Shown: positions 53,878 through 63,874 of the stretch, in pieces
Layout of the letters: every line of letters begins with the position of its first letter
How positions within the stretch are numbered: position 1 is the stretch's first letter
From: Batkoa obscura
Lineage: Eukaryota > Entomophthoromycota > Entomophthoromycetes > Entomophthorales > Batkoaceae
Length of the DNA: 64,000 nucleotides
NCBI GenBank assembly: GCA_030770535.1
Contig: JASVEC010000026.1
Location: 434,001 to 498,000, forward strand
Direction: 5' to 3'
Notes under the pieces: model-generated
The model's input: the letters and a program-made list of their open reading frames with translations, nothing else
Databases searched by the model: none
What the model was told of the DNA's origin: nothing
Made by a program: the position numbers and the translations under genes

Positions 53878-55118
53878 TGTTCAATTGATTAATTATAGAC
53901 TTTGTAATTTCAAATTAAACAAAGTAGAAATAGATTAAAGAAAGTTACTAAGTTAAATTGGCTTTTATATTCTATTTAAAGCCACTCATCCTTTGGTTTG
54001 TTGATGTATTAATTAATTGAATATTTGAGCTTCTTTATTTAGTAGTTTTCAGTTGTTTTTCTTTTACTCTGTTTGACTTCTAAGAACTTTTTGATTAAAT
54101 TTGTGGTTCTCATTATTAAAATTTGGTGGATAAAATAAAATTAATTGAGTTTATTAAGCTCCAATATTCAATAATTCAATGATTTCACTGTAAAATAATT
54201 CTAATGTTTGGTACCTCGATGTAAACTTACTACCAATCTTGCAGCTTTATTCAAGTTGTTTGAACAATGTAGAATCTATTTATTAATTACAATTAATTAT
54301 AAATTATCAGCTTATTAAATTAATCAACTCAATTAATTTTCAAGTATCAAAAAGTAACTGCTTTGTTTGTTCCATTTTGGTTTACTAATCTATTAAGCGT
54401 CTCTTCCCTAATCAAAAAGTGACAATTTTCCTGACACTAGGTTTTTTGTTTTAACGGTTAGTTTATACGGTTGCCCAGGTTCAGATTTTTTTTTGAAAAT
54501 TCATTAGTAAAAGCTTTGACTCTGCATAATTGCTTAAAGCCATCTATTTTTTGCGTATACATACGGCATATGCGCTTAACGGGTTAAACAATAATAGAAG
54601 TCAACTAAAACTTTAAAATAGCATTCTAAAATAATGCAAGCTGATAATAAAAGTCTATGATTAATATATAATATATTCTTATGAGAGCATATCTGATAAA
54701 ATTTTATCGATAAGAAGTAAATATAATTTAATATTATGCCTAATTACATATTAAATAATGTAATATTGCTTTATTACTATCTATTATTTTGTAATTTTAA
54801 TTATCATATGGAAATGTATTTTTTTATTTAAGAATTTTACTAACAATCTTTCTGCTCAAATAGCGCTTAAAATATGGAAAAAGCAATGAAACCAAAAAAA
54901 CATCCTCATATACTTCATTAAATATTAAAATTGCATATATTGAATGCATTGTATAAATAAACTGAATATATAAAATACTAAACCCATTAAAAAATGCAAT
55001 AAAATATTAAAAAATTGAACAAGCACCTTGACTTTTAATAAAAGTTATATCGCATAGTCTCAAACCAAAAGATTTATTATATAAAAAGCTTTTATTAAAA
55101 TGAGGAGCCTTCGCTCAC
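53878..55118. other. GH72 copy 2 promoter region and MITE
   Basis: Blocks such as TTTGTGGTTCTCATTATTAAA and ATGATTTCAC correspond to the copy 1 promoter (46260-46350) in the same order. Beyond about 54400 nothing is recognised except the MITE at 54806-54911. Confidence 0.5.
54806..54911 (-). mobile_element. MITE family A, copy 24
   Basis: Full-length reverse copy, TA edges, core AATAGCGCTTAAAATATGG. Confidence 0.85.
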
Positions 55119-56065
55119 TCAAGATCTCAATATCTGCCTAGCGAAAAACGCTCTTTCTAAATCCCTAGGCGTTAATTTTTTACTTGAATCTTCTTTAAAT
55201 TCTTCTTGAAACTTAGATATCACTGCTTCAACCGTAGCAAAATAAGTCATATAGATCTTAGCTGTATATGACTTACTTTCAATTCCAAGTCCAGTTAAAC
55301 CCTCATCGGACATGTAAGGTAAATTACATGACATCATACTTAAAATACCTATAATTGATTAAAAAGAGTAATTAAAATAAGAACAATAATATACCTGAAG
55401 CAGTAGCAGGACCAAAGCCACGAATTTCACTTATTTTTTGAATGGATTCAAAAACAGTATCCTTATGATTGAAAAAAGTTTCAGAATCTATTTATAATTT
55501 AACTTTTATAATTTAAAAATAAAAAAATTTACCGATTTTAATTAATTTTTCATACACCTCATTCATAATTTTTGTAACTTCTTCTTCTTTGTTTTCTTTT
55601 ACTAAACTTGCTAACCTCATTCGATATTTTCCTCTCTATACTTTGTAATTATTTTTTATTAACTTAAATAAGTAACAATAAACTTACTGAAAGTTTCCAA
55701 CCCATAATAGTTGTAAGATGATCCATTTTAATATCATTTTTAAAATCAATCTTATCCTCATCTCCACCAAAAAGATATTTTTCTAAACTAGTTAATTTTG
55801 GTGCACCATCAATTTTTATAATTCCATTTTTTTGAACCAGTTTTTCAATGGAATTTAATACTGGTTGAACTTGTTGTTCAAACATGTTCTCCTGTTTATA
55901 TTCTAATGCTTCTTGATATCGGTCAACCCATTGTAATATCTCTTCAAAATCAATATCGGGTATATTGTCTAAGTCCTTGGGCTCAACGATACTTTTATTT
56001 ACCTTAGATTTCCTTGCAGTTGCTGGCTTTTTGGGCATAGAACTTGCTCCCCGAATCTTTGGCAT
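55119..56065 (-). CDS. Conserved fungal protein with helix-hairpin-helix-like motif, function unknown
   Basis: Exons 56065-55688, 55635-55533, 55487-55395 and 55348-55119 give 267 aa. A basic N-terminus (MPKKPATARKSKVNK) is followed by an acidic helical part (residues 35-110), then HLTTIMGWKLSRGKYRMRLA, LVKENKEEEV, and IQKISEIRGFGPATASGIL with YMSDEGL. G-F-G-P-A-T-A-S after a helix is the hairpin-helix signature of HhH DNA glycosylase-like folds. I recall similar uncharacterised fungal proteins with W-K-L-x-R-G-K-x-R-x-x-L and G-V-G-P-A-T-A-S. The catalytic Lys/Asp of true HhH-GPD glycosylases is not evident, so DNA binding is only an inference. Splice sites restore both motifs exactly. Confidence 0.7.
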
Positions 56066-56939
56066 CCTTTTTATATACTCAAAAAATAATAATAGTATTT
56101 TTTTTTAAAAAGAGTATTGTATGCTTTTGGGATTCTTTTGCTTTTGTTAGTAATTTATTAAGGCTTTCATTGGCTAGCTTTTGCTCTTTATCCCTTAAGC
56201 TTGGAGTTTACTTTGTTGAAGTTGTAAATGTAATCTCACTCAAACATAAATCATTTTAAAATTATTAAGTCATCAAAAAGCCTACCTTATTGTTTCATTC
56301 GATTTTTAATATGAAAACAATCGATTTCCTTTATAAAATTTACTACTTCAAAGTTGAATTTCTGCATTTAATTTTCAATGTATTAAATAATACTATAAAG
56401 TAATTTTACATTCATTACTCTGAAATTCAGCAGTAAATAATAACAACACGTATAAAACATTCAATATCTTTTTTAAAAAAAATTCAAACTCAAAAGGAAT
56501 ATAATAATAAAATTACAATAAAATCTAATTAGTTAAATGACATTAAACAATATATTAAATGTGTAAATACGAAAAAAATATGACAATATTACACTTGAAC
56601 TATCGATCAAAATGGCTCAAGTGGGTTAACTTAATTAATTCGCCACTCAAACTAACCAATTAAAATTAATGCTATGAAAAGGGGTTATTCATTCCAATGA
56701 CCAACTTAAAGTAGAACATTGAAAAAAAGCCAATTGTATGTGATAAAAATTAAATTTTCTCAAAAGAAGAAAAACGAATTAATAGCATATTAATAGAATA
56801 AGTATATAATCCACAAAACATTCCATAACCATTTCTCTTTTATATAAAACAAAATAATAGTTTGGTTTTTAATCAACTTTAAATAGTTCATTACATATCT
56901 ATTCAATTCTATTTCTTACTTAATTTACTTAATATAATT
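56066..56939. other. Divergent spacer between HhH gene and GH72 copy 3
   Basis: 874 bp. The open frame 56044-56259 (plus) is a shadow of the neighbouring exon and spacer. TATATAAAA at 56841-56849 is a TATA candidate 91 bp before the GH72 ATG. No repeat copy. Confidence 0.5.
56841..56849 (+). promoter_or_regulatory. TATA box candidate for GH72 copy 3
   Basis: TATATAAAA about 91 bp upstream of the ATG, at the same relative distance as the TATA-like sites of GH72 copies 1 and 2. Confidence 0.45.
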
Positions 56940-58514
56940 ATGCTACTTATAAATCAATTAATTTTAGCTTTACTTCCACTTTCAGTGTATTCTATTAATC
57001 GCATTGAAATCAAAGGAAGTAAATTCTTTGATAGTGAAACTGGAGAACAATTCTTTATGAAGGGTGTAGCTTATCAACCAAGAGCAGGTGGTAACTATGA
57101 TCCATTGGCGGATGTAGAAGGATGTAAAAGAGATATCAAATATTTGAAAGATTTAGGAGTCAACACTGTTCGAGTTTATGAGTCATATCCCTGGAATAAT
57201 CATGATGAATGTATGAAATTATTAGAAGAAGCTAATATCTATTTATTATTAGATTTAGCTATACCAAAAAGATCAATTAATCGAATGTTACCATTTTATG
57301 ATACTGATATTTTGGTTCATTTTAAACAAAATATTGATAGTTTTTCAAAATTCAAAAATTTAATTGGCTTTTTTGCTGGTAATGAAGTTACTAATGATAA
57401 AAAAACAACTCCAGCATCTGCTCATATCAAAGCTATTTTAAGGGATACTAAAGCTTATATTAAAAATAAAGGTTTAAAGATACCAGTTGGTTATGCTAAT
57501 AATGATGATCCAGATGTACGTAATATGATTCAAGATTATTTTAATTGTGGTAAAGATGAAGAACGAGCAGATTTTTATGGTATTAATATTTATGCTTGGT
57601 GTGGGGATTCTAGTATGGAAAAATCAGGTTATGATAAACGTACTGAAGAAGTGAAAGATTATAGTATACCAAGTATCTTATCAGAATTTGGTTGTAACGT
57701 AATTACTCCTCGTCCATTTGGTGATCTTGATGCTTTATATGGTGAAGAAATGGCTTCCGTTTGGTCCGGTGGTATTGTTTATGAATTCACTGAAGAACAC
57801 AATAAGTACGGTTTAATTGAAATCAAAAGTGGAAAAGTTAAAACTTTACCTGATTTTGATGTTGTCAAAAAGAAATTTAAAGATAATAAACCTAAAGGTA
57901 CTAATAAAGGAGATTATAATCCAAAGAGTAAGAAATCTAGTTGTCCATCTGTTGAAAATGATTGGAAAGCTTCTGAAAAATTACCACCAACTCCCAATGA
58001 AGATGCTTGTAAATGTATGTTTGAATCACTTGCTTGTCAAGTGAATGAAAATGGTCAAGCTGAAAGTAATGGTGAAAAAGTAGGTAAAATTATTGGAGAA
58101 GCATGTGGAGATGGGGTATGTGATTTAATTAAAAGTGATACTGAGAAAGGAGAGTATGGGGATTTTTCAATTTGTGATGCTACTATACGTAATTCCATTG
58201 TATTTAGTGAAGCAGTTAAAAAAGGTGCTAAATGTGATTTTAATGGATTTGCTTCAAGTAATAAGAAAACTAATGGCAAAGGTAGTAAAGAATGTAGTAA
58301 ATTATCCCCTAATTTAAAAAGTGCTCCTAAAGCTAAGAAAATTGATGGTACTACCGAAAAAAAATCAAAGAGCTCAAATTCTTCTAATGATGAAGAAGAT
58401 GACAGTAACGATAAATCTGGAAGTAAAGATAGTAAAAACGGTGCTTCGTATGCCACCCATTCTATGTATACCCCACTCTTTATCTTTGGGTTCATTTATT
58501 CTTTATTAAATTAA
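56940..58514 (+). CDS. GH72 beta-1,3-glucanosyltransferase with X8 module, copy 3 (GPI type)
   Basis: 524-aa paralogue, clearly diverged from copies 1 and 2. Signal peptide about 1-18; GH72 barrel with Glu149 in GFFAGNEVTN and Glu249 in SILSEFGCN; X8 module about 335-445 (CPSVENDW, CKCMFESLAC, CGDGVC, ICDATIR). The tail is Ser/Asp/Lys-rich (KSKSSNSSNDEEDDSND) and ends in a hydrophobic segment (YTPLFIFGFIYSLLN) preceded by small residues (NGASYA), a plausible GPI-attachment signal. It would therefore be plasma-membrane anchored, unlike copies 1 and 2. Intronless, like the other two. Convergent with the penta-EF-hand gene, 174 bp apart. Confidence 0.94.
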   Translation: MLLINQLILALLPLSVYSINRIEIKGSKFFDSETGEQFFMKGVAYQPRAGGNYDPLADVEGCKRDIKYLKDLGVNTVRVYESYPWNNHDECMKLLEEANIYLLLDLAIPKRSINRMLPFYDTDILVHFKQNIDSFSKFKNLIGFFAGNEVTNDKKTTPASAHIKAILRDTKAYIKNKGLKIPVGYANNDDPDVRNMIQDYFNCGKDEERADFYGINIYAWCGDSSMEKSGYDKRTEEVKDYSIPSILSEFGCNVITPRPFGDLDALYGEEMASVWSGGIVYEFTEEHNKYGLIEIKSGKVKTLPDFDVVKKKFKDNKPKGTNKGDYNPKSKKSSCPSVENDWKASEKLPPTPNEDACKCMFESLACQVNENGQAESNGEKVGKIIGEACGDGVCDLIKSDTEKGEYGDFSICDATIRNSIVFSEAVKKGAKCDFNGFASSNKKTNGKGSKECSKLSPNLKSAPKAKKIDGTTEKKSKSSNSSNDEEDDSNDKSGSKDSKNGASYATHSMYTPLFIFGFIYSLLN

Positions 58515-58688
58515 TAAAATAATTTTCATTTTAAATTAATAATTTATTTTTATATATTATTTTATAAAATTACAATAATAAAATCAAAACAATAACGTAA
58601 AAAATTAAAAGAAATAACACCTGTAGCTTAATTATTTTATAGTTAGAGCTTTAAGAAAAATAACATTATAAAATAGTAAAGGATTGAA

Positions 58689-59432
58689 TTAGCGAGAAGT
58701 GATAACTAACTCAAGGAACTAAATAATAAATAAATTAAATAATATTTTAATTAAAATAAAACTTACATCTTCATATCTTATTTGAATCCAACCATCACCA
58801 TCCGTATCAAATCTACGGAAAGAACCAGTGAGTACATTTATTGTAACACAAACTTGAATAAAATTATCAAATGTAATATTTCTACCACCTACGTAAATAC
58901 AAAATAATCAAAAATACAATTTCATTTAAAAATAATAAATTATAACTTACCATGTCTATCAAATTTAGTGATAAGTAAATTTATAAAACGATCACTTAAA
59001 TTATAACCAAAAGCTCTTAAAGCAGATTTTAATTCATTTTGATCAATAGTACCAGATCGATCTGTATCAAAACTTTGAAAGCATTTTTTCCAATCTTCAA
59101 TATATTTCCATAACCCTTGAAACTCATTAAATCCAATAGTACCATTATGATCCCGATCAAACATTCCAACCATTAAACGTACTGTTTCATAATTAAAAGG
59201 AGACCAATCACCTAGAGTTTGAGGATTTAGATTAATGAAGGGGATTATAATTGACATGTATTAAATTCAACTTACCATTCACTAATGCTTGTTGTAATTC
59301 CGTTACGGATAATTGACCATTACCATCGGCATCAACGGATCGAAACCAAGACCATAATTGATTTTGGGATTGTTGTGTACTTGGTGGTGGATAAGCTGAA
59401 TTTTGTTGTTGATTATATGGATTCTGTTGCAT
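58689..59432 (-). CDS. Penta-EF-hand protein, ALG-2/PDCD6 type
   Basis: Exons 59432-59276, 59211-58951, 58888-58767 and 58718-58689 give 189 aa (human ALG-2, 191). A short Gln/Pro/Tyr-rich head precedes EF1 (DADGNGQLSVTELQQAL), EF2 (FDRDHNGTIGFNEFQGLWKY), EF3 (FDTDRSGTIDQNELKSAL), EF4 (FDRHGGRNITFDNFI) and EF5 (FDTDGDGWIQIRYEDF). The EF1/EF3 calcium residues are intact, EF4 is non-canonical as in ALG-2, and EF5 serves dimerisation. ALG-2-type proteins are calcium sensors that dock ESCRT/ALIX and COPII components in membrane repair and secretion. The last exon is 30 nt. Three TGACCTCA-type sites lie 114-211 bp upstream of its start. Confidence 0.92.
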
Positions 59433-60546
59433 TTTTATGAAAAAATAGTAGAATTGATTTTATTATGCCGTGTTTCTAAGAATTGACATTAGTTTTAATG
59501 AAATCATTTTCATTGGTTCATTGAGTTGAAGCTGGATGATTTTAATGAGGTCATTTGTGTTGACCTCAAATCTTTATTGATTTTTTGAAGATTGAGGTTA
59601 TAAAATTGATAAAACTAACTCACTTTACAAAAATTTGACCTCACTCAGTTTATAATATTTTAGTAACTTGAAGTTATTGAATCAGTTCTGTTTTGTATCT
59701 CATTTTAACAAAAAATATAAAAGCTTTCTTGATACTATAATGAAGTTTTAATTAATCTAGATAATAAAAAGTTTTGTCAAATTTTTCGAAATGTTTATTT
59801 ATTATTAGATTCATATTAAATTTATATTTAATAAATTATACCTAATAAATCTTTCCTTTTTAAATACTAATTGCAATTTAGTCTTTTAAAACTTAAATTA
59901 AATTTTTATGTTTTGTTAATATACAATAAAATATTATTGTAAATATTTTATAATCATTACAGTACATATTTATAGTTCTAAATATGGGAAGTAAAGTCAT
60001 TTCAATAACTAATATTACAATTACACAATCTGATAATAGGAGTTTTATATCATTTTTGTTAAAAAATTAAATTTTTTTGAATTAATTTATATTTTTAAAA
60101 ATCAATTCATTTTTTGCAGTATTACATTATTCAATTTATAACTAATGTTTAACAATCTTAGTATCTTAATATAAAAAACTAAAAATAAAGTCTTATCTTT
60201 AAATTTGATAAACTATTGTTGAATTAATATAATAATAAATGATGACTAGTCTAATTAATTTTAATAAGAATTCTTTATTTTTTATAAAACATCAAACAAA
60301 AATTGAATATCTCAATTGAATCAATTTTAAAATCATACCCACCATTGAAGTTTGAAATAGCAATTTTTATTAATTTAATCAAACTCTAAGTATCACTTTA
60401 GTAAGAGACTAAACTATTTAATAGTGATATTAAAAATCATATTATATGAAAGAGAAAATAAAAATGAAAATGAAAATAAAAATATAAAAATGATCAATAA
60501 AATAATTCATATTATTTAATTTTTATCTTTTTTGTCAATATTTTGA
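59433..60546. other. Divergent spacer between penta-EF-hand and Kunitz genes
   Basis: 1.1 kb AT-rich region. The only notable element is the TGACCTCA cluster (59546-59643). A GAAAATAAAAATGAAAATG-like simple stretch precedes the Kunitz gene. Confidence 0.5.
59546..59643. promoter_or_regulatory. Cluster of TGACCTCA/TGAGGTCA sites
   Basis: TGAGGTCA at 59546-59553, TGACCTCA at 59561-59568 (inverted pair, 7-bp spacer) and TGACCTCA at 59636-59643. The octamer is one base from the bZIP palindrome TGACGTCA. The same octamer stands 88 bp before the MsrA start (63584-63591). A shared regulator is inference. Confidence 0.35.
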
Positions 60547-61029
60547 ATGTTAAAAAAGTTATTCTTTATATTTATATTACTAATTATTGTAAATAACACT
60601 ACCTTATACCATTATGACTTACCACAAGTTCGACCAGTTATGGAAATTTTAAATATAAAAACAAAAGGTTATGAAGTCTACCATTCATCTCCAACATTCA
60701 CTCAATCACTTCCAACTTCCACATCTTTATCTCCTCACACCCATCAACAACAACAACATCAACAACATCAACAACAACATCAATATCAACAGTATTTTTC
60801 ACCAAATAAATATTCTCAATTACTATGTTCTGAAAAACCGATCTTACAAACAGGCTGTAAAATGAGGTCAGAGGGACCAATAGCTTATTTTTTTAGTAAA
60901 AAAATGAATAGATGTTTAGGATATAAAACAAATAATTGTTTATCGACAGTGTTTTTTAATAAAATGCATTGCTTTTCAAAATGTGGTGGAAGGGCAAGAG
61001 AGGAGAGTGAGGAAGGAATAAGGGATTAA
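60547..61029 (+). CDS. Secreted Kunitz/BPTI-domain protein (putative serine-protease inhibitor)
   Basis: 160 aa, single exon. A strong signal peptide (KKLFFIFILLIIVNN, cleavage near residue 20) is followed by a Ser/Thr/Pro stretch and a His/Gln repeat region (residues 65-80, coded by CAA/CAT repeats). Residues about 93-148 are a Kunitz domain: LLCSEKPILQTGCKM, YFFSKKMNRC, NNC, then MHCFSKCGG. Six Cys with spacing 9-18-7-10-3 against 8-15-7-12-3 in BPTI, and even the CGG after the last Cys. The residue following the second Cys, the P1 position in BPTI, is Lys, which predicts inhibition of trypsin-like proteases. Kunitz domains are rare in fungi. A relic of the same family is at 47483-47690. 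Inhibitory activity is inferred. Confidence 0.75.
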   Translation: MLKKLFFIFILLIIVNNTTLYHYDLPQVRPVMEILNIKTKGYEVYHSSPTFTQSLPTSTSLSPHTHQQQQHQQHQQQHQYQQYFSPNKYSQLLCSEKPILQTGCKMRSEGPIAYFFSKKMNRCLGYKTNNCLSTVFFNKMHCFSKCGGRAREESEEGIRD

Positions 61030-61242
61030 TGTATTTTTATCTCTTGTAAAAAAAAATCAACGTTAAAATCAAAATTAAAATTGTTTGTTGTTTTGTTTTA
61101 TTAATTCTTAATTGAAGACATGCCTATCATCAATTGGTGATAAGGTTGAATTGAAATTTTTTACAAAAGTTAACTTTTTTTTGTAAAATAAAAATAAAAA
61201 ATTTGAAAATTTGAAATATTTTTTTAATTTTTTTTTTTCAAA

Positions 61243-61949
61243 ATGAGCACCTCCGCCCCAACCAAGGCTTCATCTCAGCCTATCAAGCGAACGGTTAACG
61301 ATTTTAAATTTGGTCGTATATTAGGGGAAGGTTCTTATTCAACAGTAATTAAAAATCCTCAATATTTCACTCTTAACTAACATTTAATAATTCTCTAATT
61401 ATAGGTAGTAGAAGCAATTGAAATAAAAAAAAATAAAAGCTATGCGGCTAAAGTAATTAGTAAAAAATTTATCATAAAAGAAAATAAAGTCAAATATATT
61501 TCAATTGAAAAACAAGCTTTATCAATACTTAATAAAAATTCCCCTTTTATTGTTCAATTGCATTATACCTTCCAAGACCCATTAAGATTATGTAAACAAT
61601 AATTTTAAATTGAATTAGAAAGAATGATTTTATTAATAATTTTAGTTTATATCCTTGATCTCGTTCCTAATGGTGATTTATTATATTATCTTAAAAAAGT
61701 AACTATTTAACATTATTATGAATATTATATTGTTATTAAATATCAAAACTAAATTAGAAAAAGACATTTGAATTACCTATTGCTAAATTTTATCTTGCTG
61801 AGATTGTGGAAGCTATTGAATATATGAGAAGTAAAGGGATTGCTCATAGGTAATTAGAATTAATTATTAAAGTGAACTATTTATTTATTTTATTTTATTT
61901 TATTTTATTTTAATAATAGAGACCTTAAACCAGAAAAGTAAAAAATCAA

Positions 61950-62023
<74 letters not shown>

Positions 62024-62709
62024 GTTATTTACTTTTTATTATAAATAGTATATTATTAGATCAAAACATGCATATTAAAATTACGGATTTTGGTTCAGCA
62101 AAAATATGTAACAATCCAACTACAACCACGACGATTATGAATGAAACTAAAATAAGTAACTATTATTATATTTTAGTAGCAAAACTTGTAATAATAACAT
62201 GATATTATTTTATTTTATTAGACAAAACAAATTCATTTGTAGGAACAGCTCATTATGCTAGTCCTGAATTACTAGAAGATAAAGATGCAAATCAATCTTC
62301 TGATTTGTGGGCCTTAGGTTGTATTTGTTATCAATTTTTAACTGGAATTACACCATTTGATGCTAATAATGATTATCAAATCTTTCAAAAAATTGTAGCT
62401 TTAGATTATAAATTTACAGATAATATATTACCTATTGAAAAAGATTTTATTCAAAAATTATTAGTAAGTTTTATATCATTATTACTAGTTTTTTATAATT
62501 AATATATTTTTTAGGTTAAAGAGCCAGAATCTAGATTAGGTGCTTTAGATTTTGATTGTTTGAAGCAGCATCCTATATTTGATAAGATTGATTTTAAAAA
62601 TTTACATAATCAATTACCTCCTCCTTTAAATATTAAACCACCTACAATTGATAATTTTAATGAAGAAGAATGGTTTCATTTAGATGAAAATAAATTGCCT
62701 TTAGTTTAA
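61243..62709 (+). CDS. PDK1-type protein kinase (AGC upstream kinase)
   Basis: Eight exons (61243-61344, 61405-61591, 61646-61698, 61758-61849, 61920-61937, 62049-62155, 62222-62463, 62515-62709) give 331 aa. Motifs: GRILGEGSYSTVVEA, YAAKVISKKFIIKENKVKY (Lys about 50), YILDLVPNGDLLYYL, GIAHRDLKPENILLD, ITDFGSAK, FVGTAHYASPELL, SSDLWALGCICYQFLTG. FVGTAxYxSPELL and DLxxNGDLLxY-like features are typical of PDK1/Pkh kinases, which phosphorylate the activation loop of PKC, AKT/Sch9 and S6K. The kinase domain is followed by only about 35 residues, with no PH domain, as in fungal Pkh-type enzymes but shorter. Exon 5 has 18 nt and, with exon 4/6 ends, splits the HRDLKPEN loop. Intron 5 holds a long TTA microsatellite. 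Confidence 0.9.
61951..62024. repeat. (TTA)n microsatellite in PDK1 intron 5
   Basis: About 24 uninterrupted ATT/TTA units, which make this 111-nt intron about twice the usual length here and probably length-polymorphic. Confidence 0.85.
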
Positions 62710-62783
62710 TTAAAATATACAAACTATCGATTACAATAATTTATATTAATTTTGTATATTAATAATTAATAATTAATAATAAC

Positions 62784-62890
62784 ATATGAGGGTATTTTTT
62801 TTGGTTTCATAACTTTTTCCGTTTTTTAAGCACTATTTGAATGGAAAAATTGCTAGTAAAATTCTTAAATAAAAAAATACATCCTCATAT
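62784..62890 (+). mobile_element. MITE family A, copy 25
   Basis: Full-length copy with TA edges in the 241-bp gap between the convergent PDK1 and MsrA stops, supplying much of both 3' flanks. Followed by a short AAGGATAAGGATAAGG repeat. Confidence 0.85.
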
Positions 62891-62950
62891 ATTTAATATA
62901 GTATAAAAGATAAGGATAAGGATAAGGATAAGACTATAAACTAACTATAT

Positions 62951-63496
62951 TTACCAATAAATTCGATGATTACAATAACCGCCTGGATTATTTGATAAAT
63001 AATTTTGATGTTCTCTTTCTGCTATATACCATTTATCAAAAGGAGTAATTTGAGTCACAATTTCATTTTTCCATTTATCTTTAACTTCTAATTTAACTTT
63101 TTCAGCTATTACTTTTTGTTCCTCATTATGGTAAAAGATAGCTGAACGATATTGACTACCCCGATCGTTACCTTGTCTAAAAATATAAATAAGAATTCAA
63201 TAAATAAATAAATAAATAAAAACTTACTTATTTAATGTGGTTGGATCATGAATTCTAAAAAAAAAGTGAACTAAATCTTTATATCCAATTTGATTAGGAT
63301 CAAATTCTAATTGTACTGCTTCGGCATAACCCGTTTTACCACTACATACTTGACGATAAGTAGGATTTTCAATATTACCACCAGTATATCCAACGGAAGA
63401 TTTAATAATTGCTTTACCAAATTCTTTTTTGAAATAATGTTCAATACCCCAAAAACATCCTCCTGCTAAAGTAGCTAATTGAGTAAGAGTACTCAT
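62951..63496 (-). CDS. MXR1: Peptide methionine-S-sulfoxide reductase MsrA
   Basis: Exons 63496-63228 and 63176-62951 give 164 aa. The catalytic [11 protein letters not shown] (Cys14) lies at the N-terminus, followed by [24 protein letters not shown] and [20 protein letters not shown], all diagnostic of MsrA, and a C-terminal [17 protein letters not shown] with the resolving-type Cys. It reduces S-methionine sulfoxide in proteins using thioredoxin. No targeting peptide; cytosolic. The splice falls inside the conserved LNKQGND block and is phase 2. TGACCTCA stands 88 bp upstream of the start. Confidence 0.95.
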
Positions 63497-63874
63497 TGTT
63501 ATTATTTGTTTTTATTTGTTATGGAATTAGAAGAATGTTGAATTGAAGATTATGAGCTATACTTTTTATAATTATTATTTGGATGACCTCATCTAAGACG
63601 GAAATTAGTCTAAGTTAATTTGATTTTTATTGGTGAGTTCAATGCTTGGTAAGAATTTTTTATTAGTAATATCGATTTTAATTAAATTAAATTTTATATT
63701 AAATTAAATTTTTAATTTATTACAATTTTATTCAATTATTTATTTATAAAAGATAAAATGAGTTGAAAATAAAAAATAAAAAATAAAAAATAAAAAATAA
63801 AAAATAAAAAATAAAAAATAATAAAAAATAATAAAATAATAAAATAATAAAATAATAAAATAATATAAAATTTA
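63497..63874. other. Spacer upstream of MsrA with AAATAAA tandem repeat
   Basis: Contains the TGACCTCA site (63584-63591), an ATTAAATTAAATT-type run near 63680-63720 and an (AAATAAA)n/(AATAAAAT)n array at about 63764-63865 just past the stop of the last gene. The array is rich in AATAAA, the polyadenylation hexamer, on the plus strand. Confidence 0.6.
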
